Positions 7,860 to 17,319 of a stretch of DNA of 64,000 nt are shown in pieces. The notes below the pieces were generated by a model. That model was not told the origin of the DNA. It saw nothing but the letters and a program-made list of their open reading frames with translations, and did not search any database. How positions within the stretch are numbered: the stretch's first letter is position 1; each line of letters starts with the position of its first letter. This stretch comes from CALAZP01 sp964410725 (GTDB taxonomy: Bacteria > Bacteroidota > Bacteroidia > Chitinophagales > Saprospiraceae). The translations under genes and the position numbers were made by a program. Where the stretch lies: assembly GCA_964410725.1 (NCBI GenBank), contig CAYPID010000002.1, positions 62,001 through 126,000 on the forward strand. Direction: 5' to 3'.

Positions 7860-8597
7860 ATCCGTCTATTTTTTTATTTTTTAGTACTGGGAACCTTTCA
7901 GGGTTGTATTCAATACTCTGATTTACTGTTAATACCACCTGATATACCTGCTTCTTCTTTTCAAGTAAGTGCCTTACACCGATTGCAAAAATATGATGTA
8001 TTACATATTGAACTATTAAACAACCAATTGCCCACGCCCAATAAATTTGAAAAAGCACCTCTTTCAAACCTCGGTTCAGATAAATTAACTCAATTTATAC
8101 AATTGGGCTATCCCGTTGATGAAGAAGGATATATAGCTTATCCAGGTATATCTAAAACCTTAGTGGAGGGTTTGACTTTAAAAGAAGCTACTCAAAAACT
8201 AGAGTCAAAATTAGCAGAGTTTATCGATCAACCCAATCTAGCATTGAGTTTGATGAACTTTCAAATTACCGTTTTGGGAGAAGTGAATCAACCCGGAAGA
8301 TATTATTTTGATAACCCAAGGATTACGGCCCTGGATGCTTTGGCCAAAGCGGGTGATTTATCACCTTTTGCCGATAGGCGTCACCTCATCATCAAGCGAG
8401 AAATTCAAGATAGTGTTTTTCATATACCCCTTTCGCTGCAACAAATCAATCAAATTTATTTAATGCAAAACGATGTGGTCTATATTCCTCCTTTGAAACA
8501 GAAAGCGGTTTTGTCTCAAGATCCCTTCCAAAAAATTATTGGCTATCTATCCGCTTCTTTGTCTATTATTTCAGTATGGATTGCTCTAAACAATTGA
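7860..8597 (+). CDS. Wza-type polysaccharide export lipoprotein (non-canonical start suspected)
   Basis: Outer-membrane polysaccharide export protein. It has a Poly_export domain (GYPVDEEGYIAYPG), an SLBB domain (ITVLGEVNQPGRYYF, DALAKAGDLSPFADR) and a C-terminal hydrophobic helix (residues ending VWIALNN). The first standard start codon, a TTG at 7983, would delete the N-terminus. The same frame is open back to 7848 and encodes a lipoprotein signal: RLFFYFLVLGTFQGC with the lipid-accepting Cys codon at 7905. No ATG/GTG/TTG precedes it. I place the start at ATC 7860, about 8 nt after an AAAAGG ribosome-binding-like sequence; ATT at 7854 is an alternative, as is a base error. The upstream stop is TAA at 7845-7847. 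Confidence 0.8.
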   Translation: MRLFFYFLVLGTFQGCIQYSDLLLIPPDIPASSFQVSALHRLQKYDVLHIELLNNQLPTPNKFEKAPLSNLGSDKLTQFIQLGYPVDEEGYIAYPGISKTLVEGLTLKEATQKLESKLAEFIDQPNLALSLMNFQITVLGEVNQPGRYYFDNPRITALDALAKAGDLSPFADRRHLIIKREIQDSVFHIPLSLQQINQIYLMQNDVVYIPPLKQKAVLSQDPFQKIIGYLSASLSIISVWIALNN

Positions 8598-8598
8598 T

Positions 8599-10566
8599 GT
8601 GGTGACACCAAAGGAGACACTAACCATTCAGGAGGCCTTTTGGTTAATTGCAGAAAATAAATGGAAAATTTTCCAAGTACTTTTAATCACTGCTGGATTG
8701 GCAATTTTCTATCATAAATGGGCTCCAAAAATATTCGAGATAAAAGCCAGAATAATGGTTTACCCTCGACAAAACAGTCAATACAACGCCCCAGATTGGC
8801 TATTTGAATTATCGGGTTTGGAAACTGTTAATAACATCAGCAATGAATTAGAAATTCTCAGATCGGTCCAAATTCTTTCCCAAGTAGGATCTAATTTGGG
8901 AGATTTAGGGCAGTTATCGCCTCATCAAATATTAAATAACCTTTCCGTTAACAATATCAAAAACACTGAAATCTTAGAATTAAGCTATCGAACTGCTCAC
9001 ATAGAATTGGGAAAAGAGGTTTTGAATCACTTGCTTAATCTTTATGAAAGAAAGAATAGAGAAGAAGCCAAACAGTCAGAAATAAAAAGCTTGAATTTTT
9101 TGGAAGAGCGCTTGTTGCTTGTATTGGATCAATTGAGGGAGATTGAATTAAAATTAGAAAATCTTAAAATTCAGGCTCCTGAATCTCTTTTGATAGAAGA
9201 CTTTTCCAACTTTTATAGAGTTAAATCAGATGATATTTTTGATAAAATGGCGCAATTGGACCTGGAAATAGATGAATTAAACCATTTACTCTATGCGGAT
9301 TCCATTAAAATTTACCCCGTATTCCTAATCCAAAGATTTCCCCATCTTAAAAATTTTATTTCCTTCCTTTTCGAAGATAACCTCAAAACAAATGACCTAT
9401 ATGAAATTACGGACAAACACCCATTTTCCGAAGGAAAAAAACTCCTCTCTGCTCAAAAAATAAATAATATCAGAAATAGTTTGACACCGCTCAAAAACAA
9501 ATTGAATACTGAAAAATTAACCTTACAAACCACCGTATTTTCTTTGGATAGCACTTTAAAAAGCATTCCCAAAAATGAGCGAATAGCTATAAATCTCTTG
9601 AGAAACCAAAAAATGGTTGAGTCTATTTATTTACTATTATTAGAAAAAAAAGAAGAGACCTCCCTCGCGTTGGCTGCTCAAACTTCCAATATTAAAATCA
9701 TTGACCCACCTTTTGTAAATAGGAAAATAAGACCCAATCCTTACCAAACCAGTGCTTTGGTAATATTGCTTGGTCTTTTCTTTCCCATCCTTTTCCTGAT
9801 TGGCAAAAAAAGTATCGATAGGCGTTTATTTCACTATAAGGATTTTGCTCAAAAAACATCTATGCCCTTTTTAAGTGAAATTCCGCAAGGCAGAAAGAAT
9901 ATTCCAACCTTTTATTTTTATAAAAAATCAAATGCATCTATCTTAGAAAGAGTCCGACTAATGAAGGCGCACTTAGCTTTTCTTTGCGCAAATTCCCAGC
10001 CTCCAATTTTTCTTGTCTCCTCTTATTGGTCTGGGGAAGGGAAAACCTATTTGTGCGCTCACTTGGGTTATGCTTTCGCTCTAGCAGGAATTAAAACTGT
10101 TATTATAGGTGCTGATCTAAGAAAGCCGACACTTCAAAATTATTTTGAAGATCATCATTTACAACCCGGATTAAGCAATTATTTAATACAGTCTGCTTCC
10201 GAAAAAGATATCATTCAATCTAGTTCAATTAGCAAATATCTAGATGGTATACAAAGCGGCCCAATACCTCCTAACCCAACTGAATTAATTGCTAATGGAC
10301 GATTAGAGAAATTACTAGAAGCGCTGCAAAAAAAATATGAATGCATTATCCTGGATACCCCACCAATAGGATTGGTAGCTGATGCGTTACAAATCTCTTC
10401 CTTAGCCACACATACCATTTTTGTGCTAAAATTCAAAAACACCAAATTGGAGCATTTAGAGTTTTTAAATGACCTGAGTATTCAAAAGAAAGTTCCTTCC
10501 CCTTCCATTGTACTTAATGGGGTTCCATTAAAAAATTCGAAAAACTATTACTACTATAACCAATAG
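8599..10566 (+). CDS. Wzc-type polysaccharide co-polymerase / BY-kinase (tyrosine autokinase)
   Basis: A 655-aa inner-membrane protein from a GTG start 1 bp after the export gene. It has a Wzz domain with a first membrane helix near residues 22-38, long coiled-coil-rich periplasmic part, and a second helix near 385-402 preceded by NRKIRPNPYQ. The cytoplasmic kinase follows: Walker A SYWSGEGKTYL (about 476-486), Walker A' VIIGADLRKP and Walker B CIILDTPP (about 582). The C-terminus ends in a tyrosine cluster (NYYYYNQ), the autophosphorylation site. It controls chain length and couples polymerisation to export through the Wza protein. The usual Pro of the BY-kinase P-loop is Ser here; otherwise motifs are intact. 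Confidence 0.9.
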   Translation: MVTPKETLTIQEAFWLIAENKWKIFQVLLITAGLAIFYHKWAPKIFEIKARIMVYPRQNSQYNAPDWLFELSGLETVNNISNELEILRSVQILSQVGSNLGDLGQLSPHQILNNLSVNNIKNTEILELSYRTAHIELGKEVLNHLLNLYERKNREEAKQSEIKSLNFLEERLLLVLDQLREIELKLENLKIQAPESLLIEDFSNFYRVKSDDIFDKMAQLDLEIDELNHLLYADSIKIYPVFLIQRFPHLKNFISFLFEDNLKTNDLYEITDKHPFSEGKKLLSAQKINNIRNSLTPLKNKLNTEKLTLQTTVFSLDSTLKSIPKNERIAINLLRNQKMVESIYLLLLEKKEETSLALAAQTSNIKIIDPPFVNRKIRPNPYQTSALVILLGLFFPILFLIGKKSIDRRLFHYKDFAQKTSMPFLSEIPQGRKNIPTFYFYKKSNASILERVRLMKAHLAFLCANSQPPIFLVSSYWSGEGKTYLCAHLGYAFALAGIKTVIIGADLRKPTLQNYFEDHHLQPGLSNYLIQSASEKDIIQSSSISKYLDGIQSGPIPPNPTELIANGRLEKLLEALQKKYECIILDTPPIGLVADALQISSLATHTIFVLKFKNTKLEHLEFLNDLSIQKKVPSPSIVLNGVPLKNSKNYYYYNQ

Positions 10567-10579
10567 TCCGGCGCTGTAT

Positions 10580-11626
10580 GTGGTGACTGAAGCAGGTTGT
10601 CTTTCTGAACATTCTGGAGCCAATACCCATATTAAAGCAGGAATCAATTACTTGAACCATCATTTCAAGGTTTCGCTTTTTACCTCATTTGTAACCAGAC
10701 GGTCCTTAGTGAGTAGTGGTATAATTTCATTTCCTTATTTAATGATTTACTTCACTAGTCTCATAATCGCATTACCTAGGCAGTTCTTTCATTTATGGAA
10801 AAGAAAACCAAAGTTTATCTATGAACGATATCACCTTTTAAACTTCAATATTCTTTTGATATGTAGGTGTTTAAAAATTCCCCATTTTTTTGAGATCAAT
10901 GGATTGTGGAAGGAACGAGATCAGTATGGTATTTTAAGTTGGTTAGAAACTAATTTAATCAAGCTTTCTAATTATTCCTTTTGCATTGGTTTAAGAGGAG
11001 CCTTAATTCCTAATGTAGCGCATATCAATATAGAAAATGGAGTTTCCCGTACTTTTTGGAATGATTTTAAAAACCATCAAAAGGTGCGAAAAGAATATTT
11101 TAATATCTGTTTTTTGGGGACTTTAATGCCACACCACAGGCTAGAAATTATTAGCAAAACCCTACACTTTATTCCCCCAAAATTTCATCGGCAAATGCAG
11201 CTCCATTTTATAGGCCCCATCAATCATAGAATCCTAAAAGTAGCTGAATCATCACCCATTCCTATTGTCTTGCACGGTTCCCAATCCACAAAATCCCGCA
11301 TTAGACTCTTAAGGATGATGGACTGTGGTTTTGTTTCAGGTGGAAGTCCTTATTCTTCATTCATGAAGATATTTGAATACGGAAGTGCGAAATGTCCTGT
11401 AATCGCACCTAGGACTCCTAATATAGAATATTGGTTTAAAGAGGATTGTATATTTTTTTACCGACAAGATGATCCAAGTTGCTGTGCCAAGGCTCTAATG
11501 AAAATTTACCATTCTCCAGATTTATCCAGTGTTAAAGCCCATCATTTTTATCAAATAATTGGAAAAAAGTTTTTGTGGGAAAAGATCTATGCCACCATTT
11601 CCAAAAAAATTGCACATCATCTTTAG
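10580..11626 (+). CDS. Glycosyltransferase, GT4-like
   Basis: A ~348-aa GT-B fold protein. The C-terminal sugar-nucleotide-binding motif is SFMKIFEYGSAKCPVIAPRTPN (key residues K-x-x-E-Y and CPVIA), a variant of the GT4 EX7E region. The middle holds FNICFLGTLMPHHRL at the domain linker. The only standard start is GTG 10580 (MVTEAGCLSEHSG), which begins in the middle of the first beta strand. CTG at 10574 would give a fuller strand (MYVVTEAG). Reading frame is open to 10532. Donor and acceptor sugars are unknown. It follows the BY-kinase by 13 bp and overlaps the next gene. Confidence 0.75.
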   Translation: MVTEAGCLSEHSGANTHIKAGINYLNHHFKVSLFTSFVTRRSLVSSGIISFPYLMIYFTSLIIALPRQFFHLWKRKPKFIYERYHLLNFNILLICRCLKIPHFFEINGLWKERDQYGILSWLETNLIKLSNYSFCIGLRGALIPNVAHINIENGVSRTFWNDFKNHQKVRKEYFNICFLGTLMPHHRLEIISKTLHFIPPKFHRQMQLHFIGPINHRILKVAESSPIPIVLHGSQSTKSRIRLLRMMDCGFVSGGSPYSSFMKIFEYGSAKCPVIAPRTPNIEYWFKEDCIFFYRQDDPSCCAKALMKIYHSPDLSSVKAHHFYQIIGKKFLWEKIYATISKKIAHHL

Positions 11627-12788
11627 ACTACCCAAAGTATTGCATTTGCACGATAATATAGGCCAAGAAAATGGTGGCGGCATTGAAGTGTATTTAAAAG
11701 AATTAATGGCACTGCTCCCAAACCACTACTGGATAGGAATTCGATTTAGTTTTCCATTCCTTCATTTATCCGAATTCCAAAAGGAATGGAATCAAAAAGT
11801 TATCCTGAATAAATTTTCGAAAATATTATACCAATTTGTTCAAAACCGCGGTATTAAAATTATCCATCTTCATGGAGTCTTTCACCTGGAAATCTTAAAA
11901 CGATTACCTAATAAAATTCCCATCATTAGAAGTTTCCACGATTTAAGATTTACCTGCCCTGGTTATGGCAAATATTGGTATTCCAGTGATCAAACTTGTC
12001 AATCAGCTTGTGGATTTTCATGCTATTACCTTGTTTTCAAAGAAAAATGTGGTTCAAGAAATCCTTGGATTATTTCCCAAAATCTGAGAAGAATAAGAGT
12101 TGAGCGCAAACTGATGCTAAATCGCTACAGTAAAATAATAGTGATGTCAGGATTTGTTAAGTACGAACTTCAAAAATTGGGTATACCAGATTCCAAAATA
12201 ATAATTGTAAGATATTTTTCTCGTTTTAGACCAGTCTATCCATTTAAAACAAAGGATCCACCCTATAAAATTCTTTGGGTAGGTCGAATCAGTAAGACAA
12301 AAGGGATTTCCTATTTCTTAGAATTAGCTAAATCCGTACAAAATAAATTTCCTAATCGCTTTTCATTTGAAATTATAGGGGATGGAATTGATAGAAAAAC
12401 CCTTGATTTTTCAAATGTAGTCTATCATGGTTGGCAATCCAAAGCTCAACTTTTAGGTCATTTCCGCGAAAGCTTTTTACTAGTTTTTACCTCTATCTAT
12501 CCAGAAGCCTATGGTTTGGTGGGTATAGAAGCTCTCTCACAGGGGGTTCCCGTTCTAGCATTTGATGTTGGCGGGGTAAAAGACTGGTTAAAAAATGGCG
12601 TTAATGGCTTTTTATTTAACAAAAAAAATATTTCATCAATGGAACGTACAGTTTTTTATTTATCAGAAAACCCTGAAAAATACATTGAATTGTGTCAAAG
12701 TATTTTTGAAAAACAACGCAATAAAAATTCTTTAACCACACATCTTAATCAATTGAAATACGTATACATTCAACTGATAACAGATTGA
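11589..12788 (+). CDS. Glycosyltransferase family 4
   Basis: About 399 aa, GT-B fold. The N-terminal domain carries VLHLHDNIGQENGGGIEVYL, and ILWVGRISKTKGISYFLEL opens the C-terminal domain. The EX7E motif is YPEAYGLVGIEALSQGVP. A cysteine-rich insert with HDLRFTCPGYG, CQSACGFSCYY and KEKC (residues about 115-155) is a feature of one GT4 subgroup. The start is uncertain: ATG 11589 is used here, but ATG 11559 and TTG codons at 11613 and 11640 are also in frame. All but the last lie inside the preceding gene. The stop overlaps the next start as TTGA. Confidence 0.85.
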   Translation: MPPFPKKLHIIFRLPKVLHLHDNIGQENGGGIEVYLKELMALLPNHYWIGIRFSFPFLHLSEFQKEWNQKVILNKFSKILYQFVQNRGIKIIHLHGVFHLEILKRLPNKIPIIRSFHDLRFTCPGYGKYWYSSDQTCQSACGFSCYYLVFKEKCGSRNPWIISQNLRRIRVERKLMLNRYSKIIVMSGFVKYELQKLGIPDSKIIIVRYFSRFRPVYPFKTKDPPYKILWVGRISKTKGISYFLELAKSVQNKFPNRFSFEIIGDGIDRKTLDFSNVVYHGWQSKAQLLGHFRESFLLVFTSIYPEAYGLVGIEALSQGVPVLAFDVGGVKDWLKNGVNGFLFNKKNISSMERTVFYLSENPEKYIELCQSIFEKQRNKNSLTTHLNQLKYVYIQLITD

Positions 12789-13900
12789 AAATTGCAGTAG
12801 TATCTAATGGTATTTGGCCAGACAAAATTGGAGGTATTCAAAAGCACTCTTATGAGTTAGTTTTGAGCTTGGCAGAACGTGGGTTGGAAGTTGGCGTTTT
12901 TTTTCCGATTGAAAACCCAGATTATATGAATAAGTTTTTCAAAGAAAATTTTCGAAATGTTTATTTATTTCCAGTTCAGATTTCTGCTTTACCTACACTT
13001 TTTCCTGGCCATTACCTTTTCAATCTTTTTTTGAGATCTCGTAAAATCAGGCATGCATTGATAAATAGTCCATTCCAACCTGATTTTGTTCTTACTCAAG
13101 GTTTAATCGGATGGGGATTTAGAAACATCCCATTTAAAACTATCAGCCATTTACATGGATTAGAGATGTTTCAAAAAAGTTATTCTCTAAAAGAAATAAT
13201 CTCTAAAGTACCTTTTCAATGGATTTCAAAATCAATAATAAAACACAGTGATTATCAATGCTATTATGGCCCGTACACCGCCAATTTATTAAAGGAACTT
13301 GGGTCGAAAAGATTGATCCCATTTCCAAATGCGGTTCGGCTAGGGCGAAATGCCCCTTTTACCGTTTCAACTGAGTATTTAGCTTCCAATAAAAAGCCCA
13401 TCTCTTTTGTTTACCTCGGTAGATATGAATTCCGAAAGGGCATTCATTTGCTCACCAAAATTTTGAGAGAATTATTAGAAAATTTTCAATTTGAATTTCA
13501 TTTTATTGGAGATATTCCCGCCAAAGTACAGTTGATACATCCCCAAATTTTCTATCATGGAAAAATTCAAGAGGAGCGAAAAATTCGATTGATTTTGCAA
13601 AAATCGGAGGTTTTGGTATTGCCGAGTTTTGCCGAAGGCATGCCCACTTGCATCCTTGAAGCCATGAGCGAAAAGACTGCTATTATAGCCACCAAAGTAG
13701 GAGAAAATTCTTTATTGGTTTGTGAATCTAATGGTTGGATAATCGATCCGCATCAGGAATCTTCCCTAAAACAAGCTATGGAGGAGGCATTAAATTGTGA
13801 TTACAAAACCCTTAAAGAGAAAGCGGAAAAAAGTTACCAAATGGTTATTAAAAAATACACTTGGGAAAAGGTAATCAGGAATTTTTTGAACCATCTGTAA
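12785..13900 (+). CDS. Glycosyltransferase family 4
   Basis: A 371-aa GT-B glycosyltransferase. N-terminal motif is MKIAVVSNGIWPDKIGGIQKH with the acceptor-side glycine loop. SFVYLGRYEFRKGIHLL opens the donor-binding domain, and the EX7E motif is FAEGMPTCILEAMSEKTA. The start is TTG at 12785 within a TTGA overlap with the previous stop, which gives the right N-terminus for the family, so the non-ATG start is well supported. Sugar specificity is not predictable. It is followed 1 bp later by another glycosyltransferase gene. Confidence 0.85.
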   Translation: MKIAVVSNGIWPDKIGGIQKHSYELVLSLAERGLEVGVFFPIENPDYMNKFFKENFRNVYLFPVQISALPTLFPGHYLFNLFLRSRKIRHALINSPFQPDFVLTQGLIGWGFRNIPFKTISHLHGLEMFQKSYSLKEIISKVPFQWISKSIIKHSDYQCYYGPYTANLLKELGSKRLIPFPNAVRLGRNAPFTVSTEYLASNKKPISFVYLGRYEFRKGIHLLTKILRELLENFQFEFHFIGDIPAKVQLIHPQIFYHGKIQEERKIRLILQKSEVLVLPSFAEGMPTCILEAMSEKTAIIATKVGENSLLVCESNGWIIDPHQESSLKQAMEEALNCDYKTLKEKAEKSYQMVIKKYTWEKVIRNFLNHL

Positions 13901-13901
13901 A

Positions 13902-14948
13902 ATGAAAGCTGTAACCAAAGCGCTCTTTTTATATACTACTCCAGCCAATTATTTTTCTAGATGCCTGATGCACTTAAGTACACAATCTCGGTTTGAAATT
14001 CACATTGTTTATCAAACTAACAACCATATATTATCTAGTATTCCTTTCAATAAACATCCAATTGCTTGTTCTATCAAACCCCAGCATTTCAAAGAACTAC
14101 TTTTCCAATGCCTACACTTTGACCCTACTATTATTTTTATAAGTGGCTGGATTGATAAAGAATATCTCAGAATTGGTAGGATTTTTCATAATCGGGGAAT
14201 CCCTATTATTGGACTTTCTGATACACCTTTAAAAAATAATTTACGACAGTATTTAGGCAAATGGTATGCGAAATGGTTTCTAAAAAATATTTTTTCTGCA
14301 TTCTGGGTATCTGGAAAAAAAGCAGAGAATTTGATTCGATATTTAGGTTGGTCAAACCATCTTGTGTTTCAAGGTTTATATGTCGCTGACCATCAGATTT
14401 ATTTTCCATCAACCCTACAGTTTAAGCAACCTTCTTTTTTATTTGTGGGAAGACTAGAGAAAATAAAAGGAGTGGAAACTTTAATCGCTGCCTACCAGTG
14501 GTATCGGTCGACAGTTAGAAATCCCTGGATTCTTAAAATAGCTGGGACAGGGTCCCTACACGGAAAATTGCCAAATTCCGAAGGCATTCAATATTTGGGA
14601 TATCTAGATAATACCCAATTAGCACTTGAATACAATCAATCCACTTGTTTTATTTTGCCTTCATTACATGAACCTTGGGGAGTGGTGATTCATGAAGCAG
14701 CATCAGTGGGTTTACCAATGATTCTATCCAATAAATGCGGCGCTAATGAACTGTTTCTCGAGCCAAATTTCAATGGGTGGATATGGCCAAATAGGAATTT
14801 TAAAACCCTTGGAGCATTGATGACAAAGGTTCATTTCACTTCCCAACCAACATTAAAAAGATTTGGGAAAAGAAGTTGCGAGTTAAGTTTGGGCATCAAT
14901 ATTCAAAAATGGTTAAAAACTTTTGCAACAATTAAATCTCTACAATAA
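13902..14948 (+). CDS. Glycosyltransferase family 4
   Basis: A 348-aa GT-B protein. The N-terminal domain is diverged; the C-terminal domain is clear, with SFLFVGRLEKIKGVETLIAA, a middle SEGIQYLGYLDNTQLALEY and the EX7E motif HEPWGVVIHEAASVGLP. ATG start at 13902, 1 bp after the previous stop. Its 3' end overlaps the acetyltransferase gene by 26 bp. Donor and acceptor are unknown. Confidence 0.82.
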   Translation: MKAVTKALFLYTTPANYFSRCLMHLSTQSRFEIHIVYQTNNHILSSIPFNKHPIACSIKPQHFKELLFQCLHFDPTIIFISGWIDKEYLRIGRIFHNRGIPIIGLSDTPLKNNLRQYLGKWYAKWFLKNIFSAFWVSGKKAENLIRYLGWSNHLVFQGLYVADHQIYFPSTLQFKQPSFLFVGRLEKIKGVETLIAAYQWYRSTVRNPWILKIAGTGSLHGKLPNSEGIQYLGYLDNTQLALEYNQSTCFILPSLHEPWGVVIHEAASVGLPMILSNKCGANELFLEPNFNGWIWPNRNFKTLGALMTKVHFTSQPTLKRFGKRSCELSLGINIQKWLKTFATIKSLQ

Positions 14949-15477
14949 CAGCCACTTTAATCCGGGCAAACCCACTTGGATGATCGCAATGTGGATACTG
15001 GTTAGCACCCTAATTTTCGAATCTAATTGGTTCGTTTTAACAGGTATTAAACCTGTCATCTTAAGGTTATTTGGAGCCTCTATTGGTCGTAAGGTTGTCA
15101 TCAAACCCAACGTTAAAATAAAGTTTCCTTGGCGATTAACTGTTGGAGCTCATTCTTGGATTGGAGAAGGGGTATGGATAGACAATTTAGCCTCTGTAAC
15201 CATTGGTAATAATGTTTGTATTTCTCAAAATGCTCAACTAGTCACTGGTAATCACGCATTTGATAAAAGGTCCTTTGACATTATGGTTCAGCCTATTATT
15301 ATTCAAGATCAAGTTTGGATTGGTGCCAGAACCTTGATTGCACCTGGGGTTACCTGCGAAAAGGGAAGTGTTCTTTTGATGGGAAGTGTCCTCCTCAAAA
15401 GGATGGCTCAAAATAAGGTGTACTTCGGTCACCCCGCTAAATTCTATAAAGAAAGAATTGGGTATTCAAATGATTAA
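14923..15477 (+). CDS. WcaF-type hexapeptide O-acetyltransferase
   Basis: A 184-aa acyltransferase of the WcaF/NodL group. The N-terminus is hydrophobic (TWMIAMWILVSTLIF). Left-handed beta-helix repeats follow (IGRKVVIKPNVKI, VGAHSWIGEGVWI, IGNNVCISQNAQL). The catalytic loop contains TGNHAFDKRSF with the expected His, and the end has IGARTLIAPGVTCEKGSV. It should O-acetylate a sugar of the repeat unit from acetyl-CoA. The start is TTG at 14923 inside the preceding gene, and the stop overlaps the next gene by 8 bp. Confidence 0.85.
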   Translation: MQQLNLYNNSHFNPGKPTWMIAMWILVSTLIFESNWFVLTGIKPVILRLFGASIGRKVVIKPNVKIKFPWRLTVGAHSWIGEGVWIDNLASVTIGNNVCISQNAQLVTGNHAFDKRSFDIMVQPIIIQDQVWIGARTLIAPGVTCEKGSVLLMGSVLLKRMAQNKVYFGHPAKFYKERIGYSND

Positions 15478-16225
15478 AATTTCTATAATAACCGCTGTCT
15501 TAAATGGTGAAAGGACCCTAAATGATTGTCTAAGTAGTATTTCTCAGCAAAAAGATGTGAATGTACAACACATCATTATAGATGGGGGGTCAACCGACCA
15601 CTCTCTTTCTATCATTAATCATTACCCACATATTCAGACTGTTATTATCAACAACAAAATTTCGTTGTACGAGGCACTAAATAAAGGTATTGAAAAAGCT
15701 ACGGGGGAAGTAATTGGCATGCTTCATTGTGACGATACCTTTACCTCTAAATTTATATTGAATAAAGTAAGTCGGTGTTTTGAAAACAAATCAATTGATG
15801 CAGTCTATGGCAATTTAGTCGTCGTGGATAAAAAAAATTCTTCCAAAGTAATCCGGAAATGGACAGCTGGAAATTTTCATTACAACGCACTCAAAATGGG
15901 CTGGATGCCTCCCCATCCAACTCTTTTTATCAGAAAAACCATTTTTCAGAAATATGGGTTATATAATACCAATCTATCAATCGCAAGTGACTACGAATTA
16001 ATCATTCGGTTTTTATTCCGTCATAAAATACCAGTAAAATATCTGAATTATCCACTTGTTGTTATGCGAAGCGGGGGCATATCTAATCAGACTTTTAAAA
16101 ATCGCTGGATAGCTAATAGGGAAGATTCAAAAGCATGGAAGTTAAATAAACTACCCAACCCACCCCTTTTGAGAATTCTCAAACCATTACGTAAAATATT
16201 CCAGTTCTATCCTTCATTATTTTGA
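15470..16225 (+). CDS. Glycosyltransferase family 2
   Basis: A 251-aa GT-A fold enzyme. Motifs are MIKISIITAVLNGERTL at the N-terminus, IIDGGSTDHSL (nucleotide-binding Asp), the metal-binding GMLHCDDTF and a later YNTNLSIASDYELIIRF. It resembles WcaE/WcaA-type enzymes of colanic-acid loci. An upstream in-frame start at 15386 would add residues without family similarity, so ATG 15470 is chosen. It overlaps the acetyltransferase by 8 bp, and its TGA overlaps the next start as TTGA. Confidence 0.88.
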   Translation: MIKISIITAVLNGERTLNDCLSSISQQKDVNVQHIIIDGGSTDHSLSIINHYPHIQTVIINNKISLYEALNKGIEKATGEVIGMLHCDDTFTSKFILNKVSRCFENKSIDAVYGNLVVVDKKNSSKVIRKWTAGNFHYNALKMGWMPPHPTLFIRKTIFQKYGLYNTNLSIASDYELIIRFLFRHKIPVKYLNYPLVVMRSGGISNQTFKNRWIANREDSKAWKLNKLPNPPLLRILKPLRKIFQFYPSLF

Positions 16226-17319
16226 TTAAAATACTCCATATTATACCTGTTTGGTCTCTATCTACCGGACCCAGTCAAATCCTGTTCCACCTGTTGAAAA
16301 ACAATAATCTTCAGAATTTTCAACACTGTATCGCCATTTTTAATCAAGATGGGGCCATTCCACCTGAATTAAAAAAATATAGCGTCTATGCCTTTCCAAC
16401 CCTTATCCTTCATAGATGGAAATGGTCTCCTAGATTCAAGTTTTTTTTGGAAACTCACTATCCTCAGTTTGATATTCTTCACCTTCATGGTTGCTGGATT
16501 TATCCGAATTACGCCGTGTATAGACTTTCAAAAAAATTATCCATCCCCTTTATATTTAGACCAGCAGGCGCACTTCTGAATCAAGCGATAAACAGTAAGC
16601 GCAAATGGATAAAAAAAATCTATTTTCATTTAATAGAAAAAAAAATTCTTAGTCAAGCTATCCGAATTCATGCTTTATCCGATTTAGAACTAAATGAACT
16701 TAGAAAATTGGCCATCAATTGTCCTGTAGTTCTCAGTCAACCTAACATACCGAAACCTTTCTTTTCCTTCCTTAAGTTAGACTCCATCGTTCCTAAGGAT
16801 ATCTTAGATAAAAAAATTATTCTTTCCATTTGTTCCTTCTCCCCAATTAAGAATTTAGAATTTTTATCCAAAGTACTTCTTCAAGTAAAACTCGTTTTCC
16901 CTGATTTTTGCTGGATAATTGGTGGACCTTGGGACGATACCCCCTTCGGGAAAAAAATAAAAAGAAAAATTACCAAAGATCTGGGAGAAAATGTATGGTT
17001 TGCCGGTGAAGTGAATCATTCTGAAAAATATACTTTACTAAATGCTTCCTCTATTTATTTAAGTGCCAGTAAATCAGAAAATTTTGGTCTATCTATTTTA
17101 GAAGCTTTGATGAGCAATACTATAGTGATAGCAGGAGAAAATCAACCCTGGTCAAAAGAGATAAAAGCCAACTTTGGCTTTTCAATTCCCTTGTGCCCTT
17201 TAAAATATTATGACGCCATCTTATTTACTTTGCAATCCTCCAAACCAAAACCGGTTTATAAATCATTGCCGGTTACTTATTCTTGGGAGCGTATGTATAA
17301 GGATTCAATACCTTTTTAA
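16222..17319 (+). CDS. Glycosyltransferase family 4
   Basis: A 365-aa GT-B enzyme. N-terminal motif is MIKILHIIPVWSLSTGPSQI, with HLHGCWIYPNYAV and PFIFRPAGAL following. IILSICSFSPIKNLEFL opens the donor domain, and the EX7E motif is KSENFGLSILEALMSNT. The start is TTG at 16222 (TTGA overlap with the preceding stop), placing the first beta strand correctly. Its stop and the next ATG overlap by one base (TAATG). Confidence 0.85.
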   Translation: MIKILHIIPVWSLSTGPSQILFHLLKNNNLQNFQHCIAIFNQDGAIPPELKKYSVYAFPTLILHRWKWSPRFKFFLETHYPQFDILHLHGCWIYPNYAVYRLSKKLSIPFIFRPAGALLNQAINSKRKWIKKIYFHLIEKKILSQAIRIHALSDLELNELRKLAINCPVVLSQPNIPKPFFSFLKLDSIVPKDILDKKIILSICSFSPIKNLEFLSKVLLQVKLVFPDFCWIIGGPWDDTPFGKKIKRKITKDLGENVWFAGEVNHSEKYTLLNASSIYLSASKSENFGLSILEALMSNTIVIAGENQPWSKEIKANFGFSIPLCPLKYYDAILFTLQSSKPKPVYKSLPVTYSWERMYKDSIPF

